From the NCBI GenBank assembly GCA_903813345.2, contig CAIIXF020000001.1, positions 56,933,885 to 56,997,884 on the forward strand: DNA of 64,000 nucleotides. The letters run 5' to 3'. The stretch's first letter is position 1; every line of letters starts with the position of its first letter. This document shows positions 24,762 to 34,530 of this stretch, in pieces. The notes beneath the pieces are model-generated. The model had not been told where the DNA came from and searched no databases. It was given only the letters and a program-made list of their open reading frames with translations. The position numbers and the translations under genes are program-made. Source of the stretch: Owenia fusiformis. Its lineage: Eukaryota > Annelida > Polychaeta > Sabellida > Oweniidae.

Positions 24762-25686
24762 GAAAGAACCTGTATATCTGAGCACCTGGCTAATCCTAAC
24801 ACCTTCCAATTTGAACACTTTTTTCGGTCCTATTTTTTCCTCCCATTGACTCCCATGTTAAAAAACCTTGAAATCTGAACACCTCCTAATTTGAACAGTG
24901 AACAAGCAGATTTGAAAAAGTGACCTGTCTAATCTGAACATTTTTATCAGAAATCAAATGTCTGGACACCTTTGTGGAAAACAACAGGATGTTTTAGAAA
25001 GGTGTGAATACAGGAGTTAATTGGTTTAAGAACTGAACGTTTTATGTTTGGATTAAGAGAAAGGTGTGAATCAAGAAGATAATTTATTTATCATTATTGG
25101 AAATTACCTGGATGTTTTTGATTTGGATTAAGAGAAAGGTGAGAATCTTGAAGATAATTGGTATATCCATATTGTAAATTAACTGGATGTTTTTGATTTG
25201 GATTATAAAGAGGTCTTAACTGTTTTATATCCCAAGAGTCTGTTAAGATAGCTAAGATTCAAACAGTAAATGTTTTATAATCACAAAGACAACACAGATG
25301 GCATTTGCAGACAAGATTTTATCACGAGAAAGAAAAAAAATTAAACTTCGTAATATCCTACCACTAAATGTCTCCTAAAAAGGCATACATCTGACATTCT
25401 GAATACTTATACTTTTACAGTGTATTACAAAGTTTTTGCAGAAATATAAGAGTTGTTTTTACTAAATGTTGAAACTGTTCAAAATATAAATAAAACATAG
25501 CATATAGGCTATAGGCCTATTGTAGAATTGACTCATCAAAAACATGTATTGTTTTCTGTGCAATAAGTGGACTGAACAATGAAAACCCCCCTCCCCCAAC
25601 CAACAAAATCCTCGAAATTTGAACACCTGCCAATTTGAACGCTTTTGGCTGGTCCCATGAGTGTTCGGATTAGACAGGTTTTACTG
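24762..25686. mobile_element. pogo/Tigger-like non-autonomous element
   Basis: The right end reads GGATTAGACAGGTTTTACTG followed by TA, i.e. an inverted CAGTAAAACCTGTCTAATCC, the end sequence of pogo/Tigger-type MITEs. The left end (AGAACCTGTATATCTGAGCA) is degraded, so that boundary is approximate. Internal blocks such as CACCTGCCAATTTGAAC and CACCTCCTAATTTGAACA repeat the subterminal motif. It carries the 75-bp tandem repeats and no transposase. Confidence 0.5.
24995..25215. repeat. Tandem repeat, 75-bp period, about three copies
   Basis: GGATTAAGAGAAAGGTG starts at 25050 and 25125, and the related GGATTATAAAGAGGT starts at 25200, giving a 75-bp spacing. The segments between share GAAGATAAT and CTGGATGTTTTTGATTTG. 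Confidence 0.75.
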
Positions 25687-26252
25687 TATTGGAATTTGGC
25701 AGTAAAAACATTCATTCCACTAACAATTACAAGTCTTGATCGAAAAGGAAGTACTTCAGCGCTCCAATACTTGCACGGAAAGATGATAATGATAGTTAGA
25801 GAACAAAAGTAGGCAGCTGATGGACTTAATTCGTGTTTAAAAGGTCACTATTATTCAGCTGTCCATTTCCCCATTTGAGGGCCATAAGTTTCAAAATCTA
25901 ACATGGCTCTCGAATTGAGTAAAGAATACCATCTTTGGCAAGGCTAAGGGAATGTTATAAAAAAACCTTCGACCTGCACCTTCGTCCAAAAAGCGGGCCA
26001 AAAAGAAAGTTATAAAAACCCTTCGACCTGCACCTTTGACTTATTGACGTTTTAAACTCAGACAATCTTTATAGTCTCCAATCGATGCGGGAATGTTGAT
26101 CGATCATGTATATAATATTTCTACGGCTGCAAGGAGAAGGCATTCCATCTGTATCTATTAAAATTTGTCTGTTTAACCAATTACTAAGTATGACGGTAAA
26201 TCAAATTTGATTCGAGCTCTATGATTTTTTGAAGATTTCGAAGTGTCTGAAG

Positions 26253-26350
26253 AACCTTAAATTTTAAGGCTCTTTAGCCAAAATGCTAAAGAGCCTTAAA
26301 ATTTAAGGCTATTTAGCTGTCAACATAGTATTTTGGCTAGAGAGCCTTTG
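26253..26350. repeat. Nested AAGGCTCTTTAGC/GCTAAAGAGCCTT palindromes, left cluster
   Basis: AATTTTAAGGCTCTTTAGCC is followed by GCTAAAGAGCCTTAAAATT and further partial copies, giving stacked hairpins. A related cluster lies near the other end of the same element. Confidence 0.75.
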
Positions 26351-26512
26351 TATTTATAATCCGTGTTAATTTTGTATTTTATTGATGTTTTCGTAATCTA
26401 AACAATAAAACAGCAGTCTCGAAAGTTTTTCAACCCAGAGTGCCACTTAAAAATATCACACATGTATATCACTATGTAGTTTCGAAAAAGCCAGTCCAAC
26501 CACGAAACACCA

Positions 26513-26572
26513 CCCTGGTGTAGTGGTTAGGGTGCTTGCCTTGCACTTCTGCGGCATGGGTTCTTTTCCTTA
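26513..26572 (+). repeat. tRNA-derived SINE head or tRNA pseudogene
   Basis: The sequence GGTGTAGTGGTTAGGGTGCT matches a tRNA D-arm / Pol III A-box region. It is followed after about 30 nt by GGCATGGGTTC, a degraded B-box/T-arm (GGGTTCTTTT instead of GGTTCGAATCC). A complete cloverleaf is not formed, so it is not called as a functional tRNA. Confidence 0.6.
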
Positions 26573-27544
26573 ATGGAGCACATTTTTTGTTTGGTCCGGA
26601 GATTATGTACATGTACACATTTTTTCTAGAATTTTTGGGCTTGCTCCATCGCTAAATCATCCATGTTTAATGAAATTAATCACTTGTATTGGCTTTGCTA
26701 TAGTTACAAGCTTAGAGAATACAGGGAATCCCACTAAGGTTTCAAAAAGTATGATGAAGACCTGGGGATGAAAAAACGATCTTGTTTATTCTAGATACAG
26801 CACATCTTGACGCAGTTTATTGTGAATGCAGGGACATCAGTCCGGGGACATCACAGAATACACTTCAAAATATATAGCCTATTAGATTTCAATGCTGTTT
26901 TTTAGGATTTTCCATCTGACAAGATATTTTTGCAAAAACTTCCGCTCAAAAGTCCTTCATTTGCATGTACATGTATCAACGATTTTAGGCTAGCATCAAA
27001 TTCATCAATAAATGTGACTCTCAGACATTTTTACGTGATTGCCTGATCTTAGACCTTCTCTGGTGAACCTTTTTTCGATATATGCATGAAGGTCCATTCA
27101 AAGTCGACGTTTGAACCTTTAAAAAGCCAAATTTAGACTATTGAAAAGGTGTTAAGAACTTTTATTTTTCTCGGTAGACCGGAAGTAAATTTATGAGTCG
27201 AGTAAAAAGTGATAATGTTCTTTTTATGAAGTGGGGAAGTCAAAACAGTACTAATAGAAGTCATAGCAAGCATTTAAAGAATACTTAGAACCAATTAAAA
27301 TTAAATCGACGGCAAAATTGAATTGACTGTATGTTTTCTTCTTCATCTTCGCAGACCTCAGAGAAGACACTTCCACTTCAGTGATTTTATCGATCAAAAT
27401 ATATTTCTTTTTGAATTTGTCCGGTATCTGCTAATATGGTATGTATATTTGTGTTGATTGTTAAATTACAAAATAGGTTGGGTATAGAATATGTCAAAGT
27501 CATTTGATCTTGTCCCAGAAGCAATATTTCGTCATTTCTGTCGC

Positions 27545-27705
27545 CTGGAATTCTTTTAAGGCTCTCTAGCAGAATTGCCTATCAAAATGCTAAAGAGCCT
27601 TAAAATTTAAGGCTTTTTAGCCGAAATGCTAAAGAACCTTAAAATTTAAGGCTCTTTAGCATTTTGGTAACCCATTTGGCTAGAGAGCCTTAAATTTTAA
27701 GGGAC
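27545..27705. repeat. Nested AAGGCTCTTTAGC palindromes, right cluster
   Basis: Alternating direct and inverse copies of AAGGCTCTTTAGC and GCTAAAGAGCCTTAAAATTT occur at least four times. They mirror the left cluster inside the 25949-28096 element. Confidence 0.75.
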
Positions 27706-28009
27706 CCACATCTAGGGATTTTCCAGTGAAACAGTGACCCACTTTAGCTGCACGTCCCCATACAGTATAGCCAACATGTGGTAAATCCTGGATGCGGGCC
27801 TGCTAGTCACGTCTGAGACATGGACTTGAGTGAATGTTTCTAACGTATTTCCTAATAGGCCTACCTAATATACATACGTGTTAACAATTATATGACTTAT
27901 ATGGAAATCGGAAATATTATATAGTTTCGAAAGAAAATATGACTCTTGCGTGGTCTGAGATCGGCAAAAATAGCTTCTATAGTATTTTCTTTTTGGACAC
28001 CCTGTAGGT

Positions 28010-28082
28010 CGAAGGTGCAGGTCGAAGGTGCAGGTCGAAGGTGCAGGTCGAAGGTGCAGGTCGAAGGTGCAGGTCGAAGGGT
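28010..28082. repeat. Minisatellite, 13-bp GGTCGAAGGTGCA unit, about six copies
   Basis: Perfect or near-perfect tandem copies form the right subterminal part of the Mutator-like element; the same motif is present once or twice at the left end in inverse orientation. The low unit variation indicates a recent expansion. Confidence 0.9.
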
Positions 28083-28105
28083 TTTTATAACATTCCAAGG
28101 CTAAG

Positions 28106-28638
28106 CATGGAAGTTAGCCCCACAGCGGCTCCGAGAAATTATAAAAAGCCATATTGGGTCTAGGACCTAACTTGTCAAACTGGGCCTATTTTGACTACGG
28201 TGACTTTCTTTATTCTTCCTCATAACTAAATTAAAACTTTTGACAGAATTTATTGACTGATCACTGAGTCGAGTGACTGAGTCGTGAGTCAGATTTTTAT
28301 CTTTTGAAATAATTTGATATTTTTTGAAATCGGGCACCTTATCATTAATTTTGACGAATGCATGGTAAAACAGATACTTTATCAAATTCAGATTAGTAAC
28401 CATTACACAATCATATGTGTAATGTGGCTGTAAAACACGAAAAAGTCAGCCAACATTTTTACCTCACCTTGCAAGGTCACTTTCCGCCTCCTAAATTAAA
28501 GAGGTTTTTTAACCCCCGACAACCAATCAGAATTGCCGTTACAAAATTTGTGGCAAATTGAAAATTTGCAAAAGTTATAAAAATATCTTCTTTTATCGTT
28601 TTCATGTGAGTCTAGGACTGTTGAATTACAAAAGAGCA
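28106..28638. other. Upstream region of the Brambleberry-like exon
   Basis: No additional exon recognised. The 3' half is the presumptive promoter or 5' UTR of the exon starting at 28639; no TATA box was confidently identified. Confidence 0.4.
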
Positions 28639-28878
28639 ATGAAGACGCATACAGTTATATTAATTACTTCAATTCTGACATATTTTGGAGCAAGATCTTG
28701 TTATGGACTCATGGATTGGTTCTTTGGAAAAAATTCAGAATCACAGCATGAAAACAAGCCTGGGCCTGCGAGCATTGCAACTGGAAATGTCGCTTTTGAA
28801 ATGAAACTGACTGATGAGAAGTTTTTGTCACAAGCTGGCTTCAAAGATCTTTCTGCACTAGATACATGTCATCACCAG
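28639..28878 (+). CDS. First coding exon of a Brambleberry/KAR5/GEX1-like nuclear-fusion protein (partial)
   Basis: An ATG frame of 80 codons ends exactly in phase at CACCAG|GTAAAT, a good donor. Residues 1-23 form a signal peptide (MKTHTVILITSILTYFGARS). After a linker come VAFEMKLTDEKFLSQA and LSALDTCHHQ, which match the start of the KAR5/GEX1/Brambleberry ectodomain (a 'PFE...DEKFL.EA...LS.LD.C.H' signature as I recall it). This family acts at the nuclear envelope in karyogamy and pronuclear or blastomere nuclear fusion. No later exon of this family (the Cys-rich ectodomain or TM part) was found on the plus strand in the remaining 35 kb. Either intron 1 is very long and contains the MFS array, or the gene is broken. 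Confidence 0.55.
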
Positions 28879-29436
28879 GTAAATGATTGATCTTCTTACC
28901 TTTGGTCACACAGGTCCAACTTTCGAGGTGTAGACTATTAAAGCTCCTTTGTGTTATTATCAGTTTTGCCAAAACGTCGTTTTTATGGTAGATTTTTAAA
29001 GAATTCAACTACAAGTCTCGTTATCATAGGCGCAGAGCTGTCAAGTGTCCCGCGAATGGCGGGATTATCCCGCGAATTTGATAAAAATTAGGCTAATTCG
29101 CGTGTCCCGCGAAGTCCCGCAAATGTGGCTTTAACCTCCGCGAATTTCCGAAATTGTTGCAATCCCCTATATTGTGATTATCTTATCTTATATAAGAAGC
29201 TAAGTTTTTGCACTTTTGAGGAGTAAAGTTTACCTTGTTGTAAGTACCTAGCATGCTGTTGTTTGGTATCAAAATAAAGAGGAAGGGTTCAACTTTCATT
29301 TTAATTACGAAAATAGGGATGTAGGTCACAAACAGTTCCAACGTTGGCCTTTTTACTACCTGTGTGGCCTTCATCTCAGAACTGAGCAAATGTTAGCAAA
29401 CGCGAGTTACAATAAATGGACACTGATATGTAGAAA

Positions 29437-29942
29437 GGGTTTGTAGAAAAAACCGGGTACCGGGTTGTAAATCCTCCATGCTGGGTTCAAACTTGGTACC
29501 CGGTCAAAAAAACGGGTACCCAAAAAACGAAAAATACGAATATATAACATAATTAGATTATGAGAAAACGTGTAAGATTTGTTTTGAATTCACAAAAATG
29601 TATGTAACATCCTTCAAAATTGAGCCAGAAGCTTCAAATAAAAACCATAGTTTAAGGCTCTTTTCTTCCTCTATCGTCATGGCCATATTTTCATTGGTTA
29701 TGATGATAAAGGAAGAAAAGAGCCTTAAAATGCTTTTCATTTGAATCTTCTAGCGCAATTTTGAAGGAAGTTACATACATTTTTGTAAATTCAAAACAAA
29801 TCTTACACGTTTTCTAATGATCTAATTATGTTGTATATTCGTATATTTCGTTTTTTGGGTACCCGGTTTTTTCGACCAGGTACCAAGTTTGAACCCAGCA
29901 TGGAGGATTTACTACCCGGTACCCAGTTTTTTCTACAAACCC
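29437..29942. mobile_element. 506-bp near-perfect palindromic element (GGGTTTGTAGAAAAAACCGG ends)
   Basis: Starts GGGTTTGTAGAAAAAACCGG and ends with its inverse complement; the two halves pair almost completely around a centre near 29690 (arms share AAGATTTGTTTTGAATT, TGTATGTAAC, TTTAAGGCTCTTTTCTTCC). Flanked by TATGTAGAAA / TATCTAGAAA, a 9-10-bp duplication with one mismatch. Same family as the 2.2-kb insertion at 60598-62801. Confidence 0.85.
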
Positions 29943-30001
29943 TATCTAGAAAAGTAACCTCATTCCCTATAATTTGATGTAGATTAATCGAACCCCTATG
30001 T

Positions 30002-30027
30002 CATGGGCTTTCAATTGAAAGCCCATG
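30002..30027. repeat. Perfect 26-bp palindrome made of two facing CATGGGCTTTCAA ends
   Basis: CATGGGCTTTCAA is directly followed by TTGAAAGCCCATG. The same 13 bases form the outer tip of the 539-bp element at 30737-31275 apart from one internal base, so this may be an end-to-end deletion derivative. Confidence 0.8.
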
Positions 30028-30736
30028 CCTACAGTATATGAATAGGTACATTTTAATATATAACATTATGGGGGTAAGCGTTTCATAGTTGGTCACGACG
30101 CCAGAAGTGCAAAGTATTGTTCCGAATTTTTGAATTTCGTGTTAGATTACGGTACTCACACCTGAAGCATGGTTTTTGTTTTTGATAAATTACAATAAAG
30201 TTTAATAATTGTGTTGACGTTTATTTAAGTTATAATGCAACGGTGCATTATATTTGATTAATCAGTATCTGGAAGTTTGATTTAAGTACTTTAACATGCT
30301 TTTACATTAGTCCCAATCACGCAAATCCCTTGAATGTCCCGGGACATCCTGCAAATTTAGGTGGATGTCCCGCGAAATCCCGCAAATTTAGGGCACGTTG
30401 TCTAAAACATCTGTCCCTCTATGAAGTTTTTGGTGGTAAACCTGTTAACTGTCCGGCAATTAGAGTGTTTGTCCCTCGAATGGTTCCGCGAAATCCCGCG
30501 AATTTGATAAAAAAAATTTGGCCTATTAGCGCAATCACGCAAATGCCTTAAGTGTCCCGCGAAATCCCGCGAATTTAGTACATGTCCCGCAAAATCCCGC
30601 GAATTTTGGGCACTGGGTCTAAAAAATCTGTCCCGCAAGAAAATCTTTAGGGGTTGACAGTACTGTAGGCGTAGCGCCTAGTACGCCTGGTACGCACAGG
30701 CGTAACAGATGGTTGCAAATACACTCCAAATACAAC

Positions 30737-31275
30737 CATGGGCTTTCAACTAGAAGGGTATGCAACTCTGTTTTATATACATGAGAACTTCAAAAGGAGC
30801 ACTGCCATGCTTCCCTTTTTATGGTAATATTTCAAAAATTATTAGATAAATGTATATGTTTCAATATTATTTTGAATGAAAATCAATTTTGAATATGAAT
30901 AAAGCATAAATTATGTTCAATCTCATGTAAAAGTAAACAAAACAGACCAATAAGAATAAGAGGCATCAAAATGTTCTCTTTGAGTATTGCATTGTAGGTA
31001 ATTATTCAAGAACACATTCCAATAAAAACAAAATTTGTGGGAGGATGTTCACTTTCTTTATTGCAATTATTATGATGAATTCCATTTTTTATTAATTTAT
31101 CAACATGTATGCAGATAATCATGTTTTCATTTTTGAGTTATTTCTTTAAATCATCCATAAAAAGTACAAAATAAGATTTTCTTGGAATGTGTACATTCTC
31201 AAATTTTGAAAACAACAGGCAATGCTAAATGTATAAATATGGGAAGTTGCCTACCCTTCTAGTTGAAAGCCCATG
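30737..31275. mobile_element. 539-bp MITE with about 30-bp terminal inverted repeats and 7-bp duplication
   Basis: The left end CATGGGCTTTCAACTAGAAG is matched by the inverse right end CTTCTAGTTGAAAGCCCATG. Direct repeats ATACAAC flank both ends (30730-30736 and 31276-31282). Internal sequence is AT-rich and non-coding. Confidence 0.85.
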
Positions 31276-31580
31276 ATACAACCAAACTACAATTTTTCGG
31301 GGGGAGAACCTCCAGATCCCATATGAATGCTCATTTATCATTTCGCTTAACTCATATTCCCTTGGCGGTGTACTACTCATATAGCACTATATGGTTACCT
31401 CGCTATTTTCCAAGTAGGGCAAAGGGGTGCAATGTCGACATAAGAGACAGGGTAATTTCAACACTTACTAATGCAAGAATAGAAACATGGCTTCCCCCTA
31501 GATCGGAAATAAGAGCAAATAAACAACAAGGTGTCGAAGCTACCCCAAAATGGTGTATACATTACACCCCCCTAGAAGAC

Positions 31581-31824
31581 TGTTACAGACAGACCTCCAT
31601 TGCTGCGTTTACATTTTCCGGCATTAAATGCATCAGTTTGAAAAATACCTTCACATCTATACAAATTAGATTGGTACTCCACGTTACCTTCTGATACGCT
31701 ACTTCAGGTCAATAGCAATGATCAGTGCGTGGTGTACTGATCAAATTTGAATAGATGTGAAGGTGTTTTTTAAACTGATGGATTTAATGCTGAAAAATGT
31801 AGATGCGATGGAGGTCTGTAACAG
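31581..31824. repeat. Inverted repeat with about 100-bp arms
   Basis: 31581-31683 and 31728-31824 are inverse complements (shared TGTTACAGAC, GACCTCCAT, ACCTTCACATCTAT, ATCAGTTT). It overlaps the end of a spurious open frame at 31263-31694. Probably a short foldback MITE. Confidence 0.7.
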
Positions 31825-31829
31825 GCATC

Positions 31830-32946
31830 TATTGAAAAAATATGGACGACAACGAGGAAAGAACTAGCTTGATAAATAGATTTGTTGAATTCTTTGAAAA
31901 TTTGCAAGTTCTGACAGCTGGGGACCGAAAGCCATTAAAAGGAGGGACTCTATAAATACATAATATACCTACAGAAAGGCTTTTTTGTTTTGCTTTAATG
32001 GAACAAGTTTGAAGAAAAATGTTGCAGTATGAGACTCACAATCCTTGATTGTAAAACATCTGGTAGGTCCAAAATTTCAATTTTTATTTAATGGTTTTTC
32101 ATTGTTAAGTTGGTTTCGATACGCGACGAAAGTTTGACCCGCATGGCTTATTCCGGTAGATTTTTGAAAATAAAAAGTGTATTTTTCCAGTGAATCCAAA
32201 GACTCCAAGATAGATCCAGTCCCCATTAGTAGTAGGCTCACAATGAGATAATGAGAAGACCAGACATGAAACCAAAAATAGTACTACATCCAAAATATGA
32301 CCCTCGTACTGACCTTTACCTTCACCATCTCTCAAGCATGGAGTGATCAATATTCGCCCTGTAATCTCTTCTTCATATTTCAATTTGGATGCTTACATGA
32401 TATTGATCATTGATGCTGTGACTAGATTTTTCCGAGACAATCGTTTCAAATTTTCAGACATAAATGATAGACATAGAAAGGGCTTCATAAAACTATGAAC
32501 AATTACTTTCAATTAAGGTCAAATCTCAAATCAAATCATCGTTAGGTTTATGATTCAATTTCATTACTTTTCCCTTTTAACTTATGATTTAATGATCATA
32601 TTTTAAAAGTAAATAAAAAATACATATTAAGTCTAAGATGACCAACTGATATGTCATTTGACATGATTATTGAGTCAATAAAATATATCAAAATGAATTT
32701 AAACGCATCTTAATTTCCCTTGATATAGATTTTACATGATGCAAATTCTACAAAGTCTATACTTTCTTTCCTCATTTAAAGCCTCACATTCAAAAACCAT
32801 ATTGAAGGTTGTTTCATATACAGCATTAATACCTGTTTTTTATTCTCTATTTGATTTGCACAATATGCCTTATTAGATTATACATCCCTTATATGAGATG
32901 TATAATGCAACCATATTTTACAAGTGTGAGATACATTTTACTGACT
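31830..32946. other. Downstream region of MFS copy A
   Basis: No gene recognised. Close to the stop codon of copy A, a TTTATT at 32839-32844 gives an AATAAA on the minus strand about 100 nt downstream, a candidate polyadenylation signal. Confidence 0.45.
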
Positions 32947-34371
32947 TTAAGATTGACTCTTGTCGTTCATGTATTCATTCCGCTTCAATGTGGCATCTCT
33001 TTCAATTTTAACAAGACAAATGTTTAAAAATATTGCGCAAAAACATAAACTTGCAAATAAAACAAATGTCCATTTTGAGCAAGGTTCTCCAAAGCACTCT
33101 TTTGATCCTGGTAAGGTATTCAATTCATAACTAAATGCAAAGAATTGTTGGAATCCATACATCCCAATGCTTTGTGCTATTAAAGTAACCCCAAGGTTCT
33201 GACCGAGATATTTTAAACCAAATAATTCAATAACGACCCATTCTATTTGTACAAAAAATACTCCAAGTGAGAAACTCATCAAAATTGTACTGCTGAATAG
33301 GCCAATGAAACCATCATAGAAGAATATTCCAACAATTAAGCTGATGAACATGAATGTTGAACTTGGGAGAAGACCCGCTGATTTAGGCATATGAGGCCAT
33401 TTTGTTGATATAAAATAACTAATCAGCCCTACAAATAGCCGTCCCAGTACACTGAAAATTGGAAGAACGATTGTATATACTGCTATTTCATCTTCTCGAT
33501 TAGCAGATTTCAATATCATTGTAATATTATTGATAAATGCTGTTGACGTTCCACCTAAAATCACAGTTATCAGAAAGAGGTAATAAAATTCTAATGTTTT
33601 TACAATTTGCCAAGCATTTAGATCTGGTGGGCATTCAGTTATGTCTTTAGTATCTGACTTTTGAATCAATGCATTTTTCTCATCAGAATCCAATTTGTCT
33701 TCAGTGACTCTGTCTTGTTCAAAACTTTTGAATAATTCATTCAATTCACTCTCATCTGCTTGGCAGACTCCATTTGCAGGAATTTCCTGAAGAAATGCTA
33801 TAGATAACAAATGAATGATCACAGAGAAAACTGCTAGAAACAGCATAAAATCCCCATATTTTTGATTTTCTGCATCTGTTATGTGGCCTTGAACAAACAA
33901 TCCTTGATAGATGGCACTAAATATAGTTGGAGCAATCCCATAAACACTACCGAGAACAACCAGTACGTTGACTAGGTGTCGACCTTTAAAGTTTTTGCAG
34001 TTCACACCTGTAGCTGCAATATAGGAAAATGCAGTTCCAAAAAGTGTGATAAATTGTATAAAACAAACCAGCCAGGCATTAGCAGCAAAAAATGTTATAT
34101 ACTTTGTAGTAATCCATAATAATGTAAATCCAAGTCCGGTGAAAATCAGACCAAATATGGATGTAACTCTTGGTCCAAATTTGTCAAATACCAGGCCAAC
34201 GGGTAGAACTATACTCTGTCCAATTTCTCCACTAGAGGCTATATACTCAACTTCAGTTATTGTAAAGTTGAAGGTAGTTTTCAAGGCAACTGCGTAAATG
34301 TTAAAGCCATCTAAGAATCCTCCCATGAACATAGCAAGTATCCCAACAAACAGGGGAATAAATTTCTGCAT
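32947..34371 (-). CDS. MFS transporter, Nodulin-like/NFD4-type, copy A, intronless, 474 aa
   Basis: A single open frame encodes about 12 hydrophobic helices in two six-helix halves separated by an acidic, charged cytoplasmic loop (about residues 205-250, many D/E/K). The classic MFS loop 2-3 signature is present as GLVFDKFGPRVT. The stretch WLVCFIQFITLFGTAFSYIA followed by CKNFKGRHLVNVLVVLG resembles the Nodulin-like family (PF06813), named after plant NFD4-like proteins. The substrate is unknown; such proteins are predicted multi-pass membrane transporters. It starts at MQKFIPLF, the Met conserved in all copies. It lies in a tandem array with three related copies on the same strand. It is intronless, unlike the neighbouring fumarase and ZP genes, pointing to an ancient retrocopy or an intron-poor founder. 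The frame is intact and apparently functional. Confidence 0.85.
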   Translation of the reverse strand: MQKFIPLFVGILAMFMGGFLDGFNIYAVALKTTFNFTITEVEYIASSGEIGQSIVLPVGLVFDKFGPRVTSIFGLIFTGLGFTLLWITTKYITFFAANAWLVCFIQFITLFGTAFSYIAATGVNCKNFKGRHLVNVLVVLGSVYGIAPTIFSAIYQGLFVQGHITDAENQKYGDFMLFLAVFSVIIHLLSIAFLQEIPANGVCQADESELNELFKSFEQDRVTEDKLDSDEKNALIQKSDTKDITECPPDLNAWQIVKTLEFYYLFLITVILGGTSTAFINNITMILKSANREDEIAVYTIVLPIFSVLGRLFVGLISYFISTKWPHMPKSAGLLPSSTFMFISLIVGIFFYDGFIGLFSSTILMSFSLGVFFVQIEWVVIELFGLKYLGQNLGVTLIAQSIGMYGFQQFFAFSYELNTLPGSKECFGEPCSKWTFVLFASLCFCAIFLNICLVKIERDATLKRNEYMNDKSQS

Positions 34372-34530
34372 GTTTATTATATTAGTTCATCTATGTTATA
34401 TACTGCACTTGCCTGTATTTTCTGAATTTTCATTCACTATTTGTTCAGCCCTAAAAAGCACCAATTCAAAACAATGAATAAATTGCACTTTCAATGGATC
34501 TCAATGTGTCCTGTGAATTGGTCAGTGATT

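Larger units (their letters stand above)
24410..25945. repeat. Inverted duplication, arms about 250 bp, around 1 kb of other repeats
   Basis: Left arm 24410-24660 and right arm about 25700-25945 are diverged inverse complements. Shared blocks are TAGATTTTGA, GGACAGCT, AATAGTGACCTTT, CTACTTTTG-type, CTCTAAC, CCGTGCAAGTATTGG and TCGATCAAGACTTGTAA. On the minus strand the left arm contains GCAGGAA|GTAAGG, a donor-like site. The unit could be an old transposon's terminal repeats or an inverted duplication of a 5' exon. Confidence 0.6.
25949..28096. mobile_element. 2148-bp Mutator-like non-autonomous transposon with 9-bp target duplication
   Basis: The ends are inverted repeats starting GGAATGTTATAAAA and running into CCTTCGACCTGCACC. 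The 9-bp direct repeat AAGGCTAAG flanks both sides (25940-25948 and 28097-28105). A 9-bp duplication with a subterminal tandem-rich inverted end is the hallmark of Mutator-like elements. The left end holds a second copy of the terminal motif (about 26009-26037); the right end has six tandem copies of a 13-bp motif. No transposase frame. A tRNA-derived SINE head and two clusters of AAGGCTCTTTAGC palindromes lie inside. Confidence 0.8.
29025..30690. repeat. TCCCGCGAA-motif repeat element (interrupted)
   Basis: Left (29025-29150) and right (30300-30680) parts carry many copies of TCCCGCGAA(A/T)T(T/C)CCCGC-type motifs, which are unusually GC-rich for this region. The outer ends are roughly inverse (AGAGCTGTCAAGTGTCCC and GGGGTTGACAGTACTG). 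The middle is interrupted by the 506-bp palindrome at 29437-29942. The class of this element is not known to me. Confidence 0.5.

Noticed and set aside
24552-24818. 88-codon minus-strand frame with basic composition
   Set aside because: No domain, and it overlaps both an inverted-repeat arm and the pogo-like element; treated as non-coding.
26513-26572. Functional tRNA gene
   Set aside because: A-box-like sequence is present but the T-arm/B-box is degraded and stems do not close; better explained as a SINE head.
28010-28082. CRISPR-like array of short repeats
   Set aside because: The units are directly adjacent without spacers and the DNA is eukaryotic; it is a minisatellite at a transposon end.
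31263-31694. 143-codon open frame on the plus strand
   Set aside because: It begins at a non-ATG codon at the tip of the 539-bp MITE and ends inside an inverted repeat, with no recognisable domain; chance frame in repeat DNA.
34046-34297. Plus-strand frames inside the MFS copies (also 41262-41771, 46018-46329 and 58498-58809)
   Set aside because: Shadows of the conserved MFS coding sequence on the other strand; they recur in every copy only because the gene is duplicated.
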